Assembly: GCF_000496835.1 (NCBI RefSeq)
Contig: NZ_KI543237.1
Coordinates: forward strand, 625,582 to 689,581
DNA length: 64,000 bases
Source of the DNA: Thalassobacillus devorans MSP14
GTDB lineage: Bacteria > Bacillota > Bacilli > Bacillales > Halobacillaceae
Direction of reading: 5' to 3'
Shown: in pieces, positions 42,889-51,327 of the stretch
Layout of the letters: every line of letters begins with the position of its first letter
How positions within the stretch are numbered: position 1 is the first letter of the stretch
Notes under the pieces: generated by a model
Database searches by the model: none
The model's input: only the letters and a program-made list of their open reading frames with translations
What the model was told of the DNA's origin: nothing
Program-made: the position numbers and the translations under genes

Positions 42889-42902
42889 TGAAAACGCTTT
42901 AT
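42889..42902 (+). promoter_or_regulatory. Candidate cre (CcpA) site
   Basis: TGAAAACGCTTTAT fits the CcpA consensus TGWAANCGNTNWCA except at the last positions. It lies between the promoter and gntK and would act as a roadblock during glucose growth. Confidence 0.45.
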
Positions 42903-42919
42903 AGTTTGGAGGGAAATGG

Positions 42920-44479
42920 ATGAAAACATCTGTCGTACTTGCTATAGATATCGGCACCACCAGTACGAAAACGCTCGCATACGATACTGCGGGACAGATT
43001 TGGGCCGAAGTGGAACAAGGGTACCCGCTTTACTCCCCTGTTCCAACCCATAAGGAACAGGATGCGGAAGAGATCTATCAGGCAGTGATATATACACTAC
43101 AGGAGGCAGCAAAAAAAGCCGCCGGTAAAAGCGCTTCCATTACAGGCATCAGCTTCAGCGCCGCCATGCACAGTCTGCTTGCCCTGGACGAAAACGGAAG
43201 GCTTCTGACCAATGTCATCACCTGGGCAGACCAGCGATCAGTGGAAGAGGCAGAAACATTAAGAACAAATGGCGGTCATGAAATTTATCTCAGAACCGGA
43301 ACACCAATCCACCCTATGTCGCCACTCACAAAGCTGTTATGGTTCCAAAATCGTGAGCCTGGAATTTTCGCCAAGGCGGATAAATGGATATCCATCAAAG
43401 AATATATCATTTACCGCTGGTTTCATCGCTTTGTCGTCGATTATTCGATTGCTTCCGCATCTGGATTTTTCCACTTGGAAAACCTGGAATGGGATCAGGA
43501 AGCATTGGAGCTGGCCGGAATTACAGAACAACAGCTATCCAGGCCGGTACCTACGACACAAATCATCAATGGAATGGACGACGAATTGGCAGAACGCCTT
43601 CACCTCCCGTCTGGCACACCAGTAGTCATTGGAGCCAGCGACGGCGTGCTCGCCAACATTGGCGTGGGGGCCATCGATCCAGGTATTGTCGCCTGTTCAA
43701 TTGGAACGAGCGGCGCTATCCGCACGGTGGTAGACCGTCCGACCGTTGATCCGAAAGGGAGGATTTTCTGTTATGCCCTGACTGATGAACAATGGGTGAT
43801 CGGCGGCCCGATCAATAATGGCGGGATCGCTTTCCGCTGGGCTCGTGATGAGCTGTACCCTGACCTCCAGAACATTCAGGATGGAGAGGTTTACAATGAG
43901 CTCACCAGGCGCGCCGAAAAAATCCGCCCAGGGGCTGATGGTCTGTTGTTTCTCCCTTATCTGACTGGAGAACGCGCCCCATTCTGGGATGCAGATACGA
44001 AAGGTATGTTCTTCGGCTTGACGTTGAACCACGGCCGTAACCATATGGTGCGAAGCGTACTGGAAGGTGTGATGTTCCAGATGTATTCGGTCGTAATCGC
44101 CCTTATTGAAGCAGGTGTTGAGCCAAAGGAATTCCGGGCCGGCGGCGGATTCGCCCGTTCAGAATTATGGAGGCAGATGATGGCTGATATTTTCGAAGCA
44201 GACATCGTCATTCCAGAGAGTCACCAGAGTTCATGCCTCGGAGCTGCCTGGCTGGCGATGAATGCACTCCGGATGGTTGATGACATTTCCAGCGTCAAAC
44301 AGGTCATCCACACGAAAGTGAAACACAGCCCGATTGAAGAAAACATTCATGTCTATCGGGACCTGAAACCAATATTTTTGCGGCTTGCCCGTCAAATGGG
44401 CCAAGAGTTCAAAGCGATCTCTGACTTCCAGCGGAAGCATGGTCACGGGGATCAGAAACTATCAACTAAGTTAGACTAG
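42920..44479 (+). CDS. gntK: Gluconokinase
   Basis: 519 residues, FGGY carbohydrate kinase family. N-terminal ATP-binding AIDIGTTSTK (8-17), SAAMHSLLAL, ITWADQRS, GASDGVLANIGVGAI and the FGGY signature region FLPYLTGERAPFWD; C-terminal GGGFARSELWRQMMADI. It phosphorylates gluconate to 6-phosphogluconate. Followed by gntP (17 bp) and gnd, as in the B. subtilis gnt operon. The promoter, two RpiR boxes and a cre-like site lie in front. Confidence 0.94.
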   Translation: MKTSVVLAIDIGTTSTKTLAYDTAGQIWAEVEQGYPLYSPVPTHKEQDAEEIYQAVIYTLQEAAKKAAGKSASITGISFSAAMHSLLALDENGRLLTNVITWADQRSVEEAETLRTNGGHEIYLRTGTPIHPMSPLTKLLWFQNREPGIFAKADKWISIKEYIIYRWFHRFVVDYSIASASGFFHLENLEWDQEALELAGITEQQLSRPVPTTQIINGMDDELAERLHLPSGTPVVIGASDGVLANIGVGAIDPGIVACSIGTSGAIRTVVDRPTVDPKGRIFCYALTDEQWVIGGPINNGGIAFRWARDELYPDLQNIQDGEVYNELTRRAEKIRPGADGLLFLPYLTGERAPFWDADTKGMFFGLTLNHGRNHMVRSVLEGVMFQMYSVVIALIEAGVEPKEFRAGGGFARSELWRQMMADIFEADIVIPESHQSSCLGAAWLAMNALRMVDDISSVKQVIHTKVKHSPIEENIHVYRDLKPIFLRLARQMGQEFKAISDFQRKHGHGDQKLSTKLD

Positions 44480-44495
44480 AAAGGGGATTTTTGAA

Positions 44496-45845
44496 ATGGA
44501 TTCAACTGCAGGACTGATTATTACCGCCGTCCTCGGTGTTTTATTGCTATTATTTTTGGTTATGCGTACGAAACTGCAAGCGTTCATCGCGCTCCTGCTC
44601 GTCAGTATCATCATTGGACTTGTTGTCGGTATGCCGTTACAGGATATCATCAGTACGATAGAAAAAGGAATGGGCGGTACGTTAGGGTTTATCGCCGTTA
44701 TCATCGGCCTTGGCGCCATGTTCGGGGAAATGCTCCGGGTATCCGGCGGTGCCGAACGACTCGCCTTGACGCTCATGGATAAGTTCGGCGAAAAGAACAT
44801 CAGCTGGGCTCTCGGCCTGACAGGTTTTATCGTCTCTATTCCGGTATTTTTCGATGTTGCGCTGGTCATCCTTGCTCCAATCCTGTACAGCCTGCAACAG
44901 AGAACGAAAAAATCGCTCTTGTATTTTGGTATCCCGCTATTAGCCGGTCTTGCCGTCACCCACAGCTTCATCCCGCCGACACCGGGACCAATTTCGGTCG
45001 CATCCCTGCTTGGCGCAGACCTTGGCTGGGTCATTTTGTTCGGCTTTATGGCTGGTATTCCGGCTATGATCATTGCCGGTCCGATCTTCGGTAAGTATAT
45101 CGCTAAAAAAATCCATGTCGGTGTGCCAGAATATATGATGGAACAAATCAGAGAAACAGAGTACGACCGTGATCTCCCGAGCTTCAAAAGTGTCGTCGGT
45201 ATCATTACCCTGCCACTGGCTTTGATTCTGCTCAATACGACTGCCAGCCTGGTGCTTGCGGAAGACAGCCAGCTGCAAAGCATCCTGACCTTCATCGGTC
45301 ACCCATTCGTAGCTCTGACTGCTGCGGCATTGCTAACCTTTTATGTCTTCGGTTACAAACGTGGATATAAAAAGGAAGAAATTCAGCAGATCACAACAAA
45401 AGCATTGGAACCAGCCGGTATCATCATCCTCGTCACCGGGGCCGGTGGGGTCTTCGGCGAAATGCTGATCACTTCTGGTATCGGGGACATACTTGCTGAC
45501 TTGATGAAAGATGTTCAAATGCCACTGATCATATTCGCCTTTATTACTGCGACGATTGTTCGAATTGCACAAGGATCCGCGACGGTGTCGATGATTACTG
45601 CAGCCGGACTGGTTTCACCATTGCTCGATTCGTTCCAGGTCAGTGAACCGATGCTTGGTCTATTAGTAATTGCCATTGCTTCCGGTGCAACGGTCGTATC
45701 CCATGTCAATGATTCAGGTTTCTGGCTTGTCAACCGTTACTTCGGCCTGACGGAAACCGAGACTTTGAAATCCTGGACAGTGATGGAAACACTGATCGGA
45801 CTTGTAGGATTTGGTGTAGCACTTGTGTTAAGTATGTTTGTATAA
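44496..45845 (+). CDS. gntP: Gluconate:H+ symporter
   Basis: 449 residues with about 12 membrane spans, GntP family. Patterns: GGTLGFIAVIIGLGAMFGEM, GFIVSIPVFFDVALVIL, THSFIPPTPGPISVASLLGA and HVNDSGFWLVNRYFGLTETE, all highly conserved in gluconate permeases. AAAGGGG precedes the ATG. It brings gluconate in for GntK. Second gene of the operon. Confidence 0.95.
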   Translation: MDSTAGLIITAVLGVLLLLFLVMRTKLQAFIALLLVSIIIGLVVGMPLQDIISTIEKGMGGTLGFIAVIIGLGAMFGEMLRVSGGAERLALTLMDKFGEKNISWALGLTGFIVSIPVFFDVALVILAPILYSLQQRTKKSLLYFGIPLLAGLAVTHSFIPPTPGPISVASLLGADLGWVILFGFMAGIPAMIIAGPIFGKYIAKKIHVGVPEYMMEQIRETEYDRDLPSFKSVVGIITLPLALILLNTTASLVLAEDSQLQSILTFIGHPFVALTAAALLTFYVFGYKRGYKKEEIQQITTKALEPAGIIILVTGAGGVFGEMLITSGIGDILADLMKDVQMPLIIFAFITATIVRIAQGSATVSMITAAGLVSPLLDSFQVSEPMLGLLVIAIASGATVVSHVNDSGFWLVNRYFGLTETETLKSWTVMETLIGLVGFGVALVLSMFV

Positions 45846-45869
45846 AATAAGAGAAAAGAGGTTTGCGAT

Positions 45870-46766
45870 ATGAAAGCAGGTTTAATCGGTTTAGGAAAGA
45901 TGGGCTTCAACATTGGAGCCCAGATGCTGGAAAAAAATCATGAAGTTGTTGCTTATGATGTTAATGAAGAATCCATCGAAAACTTTAAAAAAGAAGGCGG
46001 CAGCGGTGCCGGGTCCTATCAGGAGCTTGTTGATCAGCTCGATACCCCGCGTGTCATCTGGATGATGGTACCTGCCGGGGAAATCACCGACCAGGTGATC
46101 GAAGAATTGTCCCCATTGTTAGCGGAGGGGGATATCCTGATTGATGGCGGCAACTCCAATTATAAAAAAACTTTGGCCAATCATGAGAAGCTGAGCGCTA
46201 AAGGCATCCAGTTTTTCGATGTCGGCACGAGCGGCGGGATTTCAGGTGCCCGTCATGGAGCCTGCTTCATGATCGGTGGCGACAAAGAAACTTTCGGTGT
46301 CATCGAGCCGTTGTTCCGCGACTTATCTGTCGAAGATGGCTACCTTTATACCGGAAAAGGCGGCAGCGGCCACTTCTTGAAAATGGTTCACAATGGCATT
46401 GAATACGGCATGATGGCCGCTATCGGTGAAGGGTTCGAGCTGCTGGAAAAAAGTCCGTTCGACTATGACTACGAAGAGGTTGCGAAAGTATGGAACCACG
46501 GTTCCGTCATTCGCAGCTGGCTGATGGAACTGATGCAGGACGCTTTCCGTAAAGATGCCAACCTCGATGAAATAAAAGGGGTTATGAACTCTTCCGGAGA
46601 AGGAAAGTGGACGGTCGAAACAGCACTTGACTTCGAGACTCCAGCTCCAGTTATAGCCCTTGCACTGATGATGCGCTATCGCTCACAGGAAACCGATACG
46701 TTCACAGGAAAAGTGGTATCCGCCCTTCGTCACGAATTCGGAGGCCACGCTACTGAGAAAAACTAG
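45870..46766 (+). CDS. gnd: 6-phosphogluconate dehydrogenase (decarboxylating), short NAD-type
   Basis: 298 residues. N-terminal Rossmann GLIGLGKMGFNIGAQML, the substrate region VGTSGGISGARHGACFMIGG and the catalytic GKGGSGHFLKMVHNGIEYG identify the family. The short length (about 300, against about 470 for GntZ/GndA-NADP enzymes) matches the YqeC-type, usually NAD-dependent. It oxidises 6-phosphogluconate to ribulose 5-phosphate and CO2, completing the operon pathway. A strong terminator follows 16 bp after the stop. Confidence 0.92.
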   Translation: MKAGLIGLGKMGFNIGAQMLEKNHEVVAYDVNEESIENFKKEGGSGAGSYQELVDQLDTPRVIWMMVPAGEITDQVIEELSPLLAEGDILIDGGNSNYKKTLANHEKLSAKGIQFFDVGTSGGISGARHGACFMIGGDKETFGVIEPLFRDLSVEDGYLYTGKGGSGHFLKMVHNGIEYGMMAAIGEGFELLEKSPFDYDYEEVAKVWNHGSVIRSWLMELMQDAFRKDANLDEIKGVMNSSGEGKWTVETALDFETPAPVIALALMMRYRSQETDTFTGKVVSALRHEFGGHATEKN

Positions 46767-46782
46767 ATTTTCTAAAAACAAT

Positions 46783-46828
46783 AACCCTTGCAAAAGCCGG
46801 GTCTTCCCCGTCCTTTTGCAAGGGTTTT
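46783..46828. terminator. Terminator of the gluconate operon, shared with the SinI pair
   Basis: AACCCTTGCAAAAG pairs with CTTTTGCAAGGGTT and TTTT follows. The leftward SinI-like gene stops 2 bp beyond it, so it probably serves both strands. Confidence 0.88.
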
Positions 46829-46829
46829 A

Positions 46830-47012
46830 TTAATTTTGCTTCCTTTTCCATTTGTTGAACTCAAGATACTCTTTGAATTGCTCTTTCGTGACACCTGACT
46901 CCAGCGCTTCCTTTCCGAGTTCCATCCAGCCTTTGTCTAAATACTGCTCTTCCTGTTCGCCGTGAAGTATGTAATGGATCGAAACATCAAGTACAGCGGC
47001 AGGAAACTTCAT
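46830..47012 (-). CDS. SinI-family anti-repressor, second of a pair
   Basis: 60 residues. The C-terminal half, YLDKGWMELGKEALESGVTK followed by EQFKEYLEFNKWK, aligns with the SinI dimerisation domain (LD-EWVEL--EA----S-E-IR-YL--NK). The N-terminal 25 residues (MKFPAAVLDVSIHYILHGE) are extra and hydrophobic. Its ATG overlaps the stop of the first SinI-like gene (ATGA), so translation is coupled. SinI binds SinR to free biofilm and motility genes; the partner here is not in the window. Confidence 0.72.
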   Translation of the reverse strand: MKFPAAVLDVSIHYILHGEQEEQYLDKGWMELGKEALESGVTKEQFKEYLEFNKWKRKQN

Positions 47013-47161
47013 CTGTTCAACGAATTTTGCTTATCTGTTTTCATCAAAGAAAAGAATGCCCTGATATCATCTCTGCTCATTCCCAGCTCCCTTGCCTCTT
47101 TCATCAATTCCACCCATTCCGTGTCCAGCTCTTCTGTTTTCGCCTGTTTTGAAATTGTCAT
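47009..47161 (-). CDS. SinI-family anti-repressor, first of a pair
   Basis: 50 residues from the ATG at 47161, with TTGGAGGATC upstream; the longer frame to 47266 lacks a site. The core EELDTEWVELMKEARELGMS followed by RDDIRAFFSLMK matches SinI and SlrA closely, including the Trp-Val-Glu-Leu and Ile-Arg positions that contact SinR. Too short to hold any other domain. It overlaps the second copy by 4 bases. Confidence 0.8.
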   Translation of the reverse strand: MTISKQAKTEELDTEWVELMKEARELGMSRDDIRAFFSLMKTDKQNSLNR

Positions 47162-47517
47162 CGTTTTTGATCCTCCAATTAATAGTCTTCCAGGCAGTCC
47201 AGCCGCCATAGTAGCATTTTCCGTGAACAAAACTTCCCCCTTAGGCCTGCGACTTTGCGCCCTCATTTTTCAACAAGTTTGCCGTTTTCTGAAGAATTTG
47301 TCTTATTTATTAAGAAAAATATACTATAGAAAGCTTGTTAATGTTTGTAGATTTTTGTCAGGCAATCAGTTCTAGTTTTGTCGAATGATAAAAATTGGAA
47401 ATTTAATAGGGTTTAAGGGGGTGTTTTTGAGTAATTAGACCTATTGCGAGGCTGGTGATAGAGTAAAAGGAAAAAACTATTGATTTAAGGTCCCGCCCTG
47501 CCGGTTTTCCTATAAAG
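47162..47517. other. Upstream region of the SinI pair, no other gene seen
   Basis: A 356-bp stretch that must hold the promoter of the SinI pair. It is A/T-rich near 47280-47440. A short GC-rich patch lies near 47492-47504. No convincing operator was found. Confidence 0.4.
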
Positions 47518-47552
47518 AGAAACGCCCAGGAAGGGTTCCTGGACGTTTCTCG
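47518..47552 (-). terminator. Terminator of the mur operon
   Basis: GAGAAACG-C-CCAGGAA pairs with TTCCTGG-A-CGTTTCTC; on the minus strand CTTTAT follows. It lies about 58 bp after murQ. Confidence 0.75.
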
Positions 47553-47609
47553 CTTCTATTCTATTATATTGCTGATTAATCGGTGATAAATTCTTTCTGC
47601 TACACCCTG

Positions 47610-48518
47610 TTATTGGTTTTTCAACCGTTTGACTGCTGCTGAAAAATGTTCATTTTCTTCTTTTAGGATAGTTAATGCTTTATCCGCTTCGATTCGAAAC
47701 ATCAGCATCAGGATCGCGATTCGTGCATCTCCCCCCGCCTGGGAGCTTGCCTCGCGTGCTTCTGATTCAGAAACACCGGTCAGCTCCTGGATGATGGATA
47801 CCGAGCGCTGCTTCAGTTTTTCGTTGGTCGCCTGGACATTCACCATTAAATTTTTATAGACTTTTCCGGTTTTGACCATGGAGGCGGTCGAAAGCATATT
47901 CAGGACCATTTTCTGGGCAGAACCTGCTTTCAGCCTGGTCGATCCGGTCAATACTTCAGGTCCGACTAATGCTTCGATCGGATAGTCGACTGCTGCCGAC
48001 AATGGTGTATTGTCATTGCAGGTCAGTCCGATCGTTTTTGCTCCAAGTCGTTTGGCTGCGTCGACGGCGCCCAATACATATGGCGTGCGCCCGCTTGAAG
48101 CAATACCTACTACGACATCTTTTGGGCCAGCCGCTTCCTGGATCGCTCTCTCACCTTCGTCCCAGTCATCTTCCGCATTTTCGATCGCATGCCTCAGCGC
48201 ATGATCGCCACCGGCGATGATACCCTGGACCAGGGTTTCCGGGACCCCGAATGTGGGCGGACATTCGGATGCGTCAAGTACACCCAGCCTGCCGCTCGTG
48301 CCAGCTCCTATGTAGATCAACCGGCCGCCTTGATTCAATGCGGCGACAATGATATCAATCGCTGCTTCGATTTGCGGGAGTTTTTTTTCAATAGCAGCAG
48401 GGACTGTGCGGTCTTCCTCGTTCATCAGTCTGATGATTTCCATAGTCGATAATTCATCCAGTTGGTGGGACTTGCTATGTCTTGATTCGGTTAACGTTCT
48501 TTCTTTTGTGTCACCCAT
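47610..48518 (-). CDS. murQ: N-acetylmuramic acid 6-phosphate etherase
   Basis: 302 residues, SIS-domain MurQ family. Patterns: LTESRHSKSHQLDELSTMEI at the start, YIGAGTSGRLGVLDASECPP, GIIAGGDHALRHAIENAEDD, VGIASSGRTPYVLGA and LKAGSAQKMVLNMLSTASM. It cleaves the lactyl ether of MurNAc-6P to GlcNAc-6P and lactate in the cytosol. Its ATG directly follows the stop of the kinase gene (TGAATG). Last gene of the operon. Confidence 0.95.
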   Translation of the reverse strand: MGDTKERTLTESRHSKSHQLDELSTMEIIRLMNEEDRTVPAAIEKKLPQIEAAIDIIVAALNQGGRLIYIGAGTSGRLGVLDASECPPTFGVPETLVQGIIAGGDHALRHAIENAEDDWDEGERAIQEAAGPKDVVVGIASSGRTPYVLGAVDAAKRLGAKTIGLTCNDNTPLSAAVDYPIEALVGPEVLTGSTRLKAGSAQKMVLNMLSTASMVKTGKVYKNLMVNVQATNEKLKQRSVSIIQELTGVSESEAREASSQAGGDARIAILMLMFRIEADKALTILKEENEHFSAAVKRLKNQ

Positions 48519-49511
48519 TCATTCAGCCCCCAATTTCTCTGTTTTTGATTGGACTTGCTTATATGATTCTTTCATGGTGGTTATCATCGTATCGGTCACC
48601 GATATACCTGCTTCAAGCAATGCGCAGCAGTACGCACCAACGGCCGGCGGCATTTCCGTTTGTAAAAATTCAACCTTCGGATGGAAACGTGTATCGCTTT
48701 TGTTTCGGAATAATTCCGTAAAATATCGCGATTGAAAAACGCCGCCTGCCAGAACGACCGGTGTTGCAGTTTGTGCTTTTTTCCTATGGGCTTCGATCAA
48801 TTGTAACAGCTCTTCGATTGCAGTGCCGACAATGCTTTCGGCCACTGTATCGCCCTCCGATACGGCCGCTATCACATCATTTGCTGTCGAGGCGATCACC
48901 TGCCTGGGGTATTCATGTTCATAAATGAACGTGATCATCTCTTCCGGGCTTTTTAAACCAAATCGTTTCAATAAACGATCCCTCAATATTGTTTTTTCCT
49001 GCCTGCCATCATACGCTTGCATGACTGCCTGTAGACCGCGCCTGCCAATATCATACCCGCTTCCTTCATCGCCAAGCAGGTAGCCCCATCCGCCGGTTCG
49101 TAACGGATCAGCCCCGGGCTGGAACGAATAAATGATCGAACCGGTCCCGGCAATCAGGACGGTCCCTTGTTTAGAAAAAGTCGTGCCAGCCAAAGCGGCG
49201 ATGGCATCATTTTCTACGGTAACCGGACTGTCAGCACCGACAATGTCACGCATCCATGATTTCCAGCGATGCTTATCTTCCCTGCGGTCGCCTCCAGCTG
49301 CCGCTACAAAAATATGCTCCGGGATAGGGTTGATAGAGCCTTTAAGCAACTGATGGACCGTATTTCTCACCTGGGTTTCCTTTCGTGACTTCAAGTTCGT
49401 GGACGCTCCTGTTTTCGACAACATCACATTTCCGGTCTCATCACCGATGACAAGCTCTGTTTTCGTGCCTCCGCCATCCATTCCGATAAAGTATCTGTTA
49501 TTTGATGGCAC
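48519..49511 (-). CDS. murK: BadF/BadG-type amino-sugar kinase (MurNAc/GlcNAc kinase, MurK-like)
   Basis: 330 residues of the BadF/BadG/BcrA/BcrD ATPase fold. Phosphate loops GMDGGGTKTELVIGD (9-23) and VLIAGTGSIIYSF, plus WGYLLGDEGSGYDIGRRGLQ, match GlcNAc kinases such as NagK and MurK. In Clostridium acetobutylicum MurK phosphorylates both MurNAc and GlcNAc. It sits between an ABC importer and MurQ: an ABC importer delivers free sugar, so a kinase is needed to feed MurQ. Its start overlaps the permease end by 14 bases. Confidence 0.85.
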   Translation of the reverse strand: MPSNNRYFIGMDGGGTKTELVIGDETGNVMLSKTGASTNLKSRKETQVRNTVHQLLKGSINPIPEHIFVAAAGGDRREDKHRWKSWMRDIVGADSPVTVENDAIAALAGTTFSKQGTVLIAGTGSIIYSFQPGADPLRTGGWGYLLGDEGSGYDIGRRGLQAVMQAYDGRQEKTILRDRLLKRFGLKSPEEMITFIYEHEYPRQVIASTANDVIAAVSEGDTVAESIVGTAIEELLQLIEAHRKKAQTATPVVLAGGVFQSRYFTELFRNKSDTRFHPKVEFLQTEMPPAVGAYCCALLEAGISVTDTMITTMKESYKQVQSKTEKLGAE

Positions 49512-50322
49512 CGGCAGTCAGTCCTTCCATGAACTGTTTTGAAGCGATGAAGAAAAGAATCATCATCGGCAGCGAAGATAATGTCAGTCCTGCGAATAAC
49601 GCTCCCCAATCGGCAGAATACTCACCGAACAACGACAGCATCCCGACTGGAATCGTCTTTTTCATTTCATTCGAGATGAAGATGAGCGGGAAAAAGAAAT
49701 CGTTCCACGCCTGAATGAAGTTGATGATCATGACCGTTCCAAGCGCCGGACGCATCAATGGCAAGAGGACATTCCATAAAATCCGGAGATCGGTCGCGCC
49801 ATCGATCCGGGCCGCTTCTTCCAGCTCGATCGGCATTGTCCGGAAAAAACCTGTCAAAATCAATATCGACAACGGAATTCCGGTGGCCGTGTAAATGAAG
49901 ATCAATGACCATAACGAGTTGGTCAGTCCAAGGTCTTTCATCAAAATGAATAATGGCACGATTCCTAATTTGATCGGAATCATCATCCCCATCAGGAAAA
50001 AGAAAAATAAAGCGTTATTCCACCAGAAGGTGTACCGGGCGATATAGAAAGCCGCAAGCGAGCCACAAATCAATATCAACAGTACTGCTGTCACACTTAC
50101 GACGACGCTATTATAGAAGTATGTCATGAACGGTACTTGCTCAAGCAGGTTCCGGTAAGGCTCCAGGCTGAAGCTTTTCGGAAGGGACAACGGGTTCATG
50201 AAAATTTCGTTGCTTGGCTTGAAGGAGGACATGATCATCAGGAATATCGGATACAAACTGATGGATGCGACTACAAAAGCAATGACGTAATACAGCGGTC
50301 TGGTCCAGATGTTTTGTTTCAT
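49498..50322 (-). CDS. Sugar ABC transporter permease (MalG type)
   Basis: 274 residues from the ATG at 50322 (AGGAGGGG six bases before; another ATG lies two codons upstream). Six membrane spans and the EAA loop ELEEAARIDGATDLRILWNV, the site of contact with the ATPase. It pairs with the MalF-type permease and the lipoprotein next door. No ATPase gene is in this operon, so a shared MsmX-type ATPase is probably used, as in other Bacillus sugar importers. Probable substrate: MurNAc or a murein disaccharide. Confidence 0.9.
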   Translation of the reverse strand: MKQNIWTRPLYYVIAFVVASISLYPIFLMIMSSFKPSNEIFMNPLSLPKSFSLEPYRNLLEQVPFMTYFYNSVVVSVTAVLLILICGSLAAFYIARYTFWWNNALFFFFLMGMMIPIKLGIVPLFILMKDLGLTNSLWSLIFIYTATGIPLSILILTGFFRTMPIELEEAARIDGATDLRILWNVLLPLMRPALGTVMIINFIQAWNDFFFPLIFISNEMKKTIPVGMLSLFGEYSADWGALFAGLTLSSLPMMILFFIASKQFMEGLTAGAIK

Positions 50323-50334
50323 GTTCATCCCCTC

Positions 50335-51315
50335 CTACATTTCTACTTCTTTTTTCCTCATGAAATAAAGCAAAATTGCTGTGAAAACCGAGATAAATAG
50401 GAACAACACGACTGCCAATGCCGACCCTAACCCAATTGCAGACGATCCGCCGCCGGATGACCCGCCGAACGCGAGACGATAGAAATAGATTGCCAGTGTG
50501 TCGGTTGAATGGTATGGCTCCCCTTGCGACCCCTGCATGGCATACACGAGCTCGAATGCCTCGAACGACTGGATGAATGTCAGTACAGTGATGATAGTGA
50601 TCGCAGGCATCATCAATGGGATAATGATTTTGCTCATCATCTTCCACCCTTTCGCGCCATCCAACGTCGCAGCCTCAATCAATTCGTGGGGGATCGATTG
50701 CATACCCGCCAGGAAAATCAAAACAGCAAACCCTAAACCGAACCACGAGTTTACGAGAATGATAGCTGTGAGTGCCGTATCCGGATCGCCAAGCCACGCT
50801 TTTTGCAGCGATTCCAAACCGAATTTTCCTAAAATCACATTGAGTGCCCCGAAGTTCGGGTTCAAGATCAGTTTCCAGAGGAAACCGACAACGATAATCG
50901 ATAGTAGACGAGGCATGAAGAAGGCGATTTTGAAGAATTCCGCCCCTTTGATTTTTTTATAAATGATGAATGCGAGTATGAATGCCAGCCCGTTCTGTGC
51001 AATCAATTGTCCTGTGAAGTAAACGATATTGTGCTGGAAAGCATTCCAGAATAACTCTTTATATGGCTCCAATGAAAATAGAGCCTGGAAGTTTTCCAGT
51101 CCGATGAATGCACCACGGACGAGTCCATCCCAATCAAATAAACTGTATGTAAATGCAGCAAGAATTGGATAAACAATAAATAGTCCATAAATAGCTAAGG
51201 CGGGAATAGGGAAAAGATGGATAGCCCATCTTTTCCATTTCCTTTTGGTTTTCGTTTTTGCAGCTGGCTTGTTGACAGCTTTGACTTGAGATTCAGCAGT
51301 ATTCAACGTATTCAC
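50335..51315 (-). CDS. Sugar ABC transporter permease (MalF type)
   Basis: 326 residues. A basic N-terminus (KTKTKRKWKRW) precedes six membrane spans; the EAA loop reads ELIEAATLDGAKGWKMMSKI. The frame opens with GTG; a TTG three codons later (51306) is better placed relative to AAGGCGG and may be the true start. A Gly/Ser-rich loop (GGSSGGGSS) near residue 285 is unusual for the family. It forms the heterodimeric channel with the MalG-type gene, 12 bp downstream. Confidence 0.9.
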   Translation of the reverse strand: MNTLNTAESQVKAVNKPAAKTKTKRKWKRWAIHLFPIPALAIYGLFIVYPILAAFTYSLFDWDGLVRGAFIGLENFQALFSLEPYKELFWNAFQHNIVYFTGQLIAQNGLAFILAFIIYKKIKGAEFFKIAFFMPRLLSIIVVGFLWKLILNPNFGALNVILGKFGLESLQKAWLGDPDTALTAIILVNSWFGLGFAVLIFLAGMQSIPHELIEAATLDGAKGWKMMSKIIIPLMMPAITIITVLTFIQSFEAFELVYAMQGSQGEPYHSTDTLAIYFYRLAFGGSSGGGSSAIGLGSALAVVLFLFISVFTAILLYFMRKKEVEM

Positions 51316-51327
51316 CGCCTTGAATAA

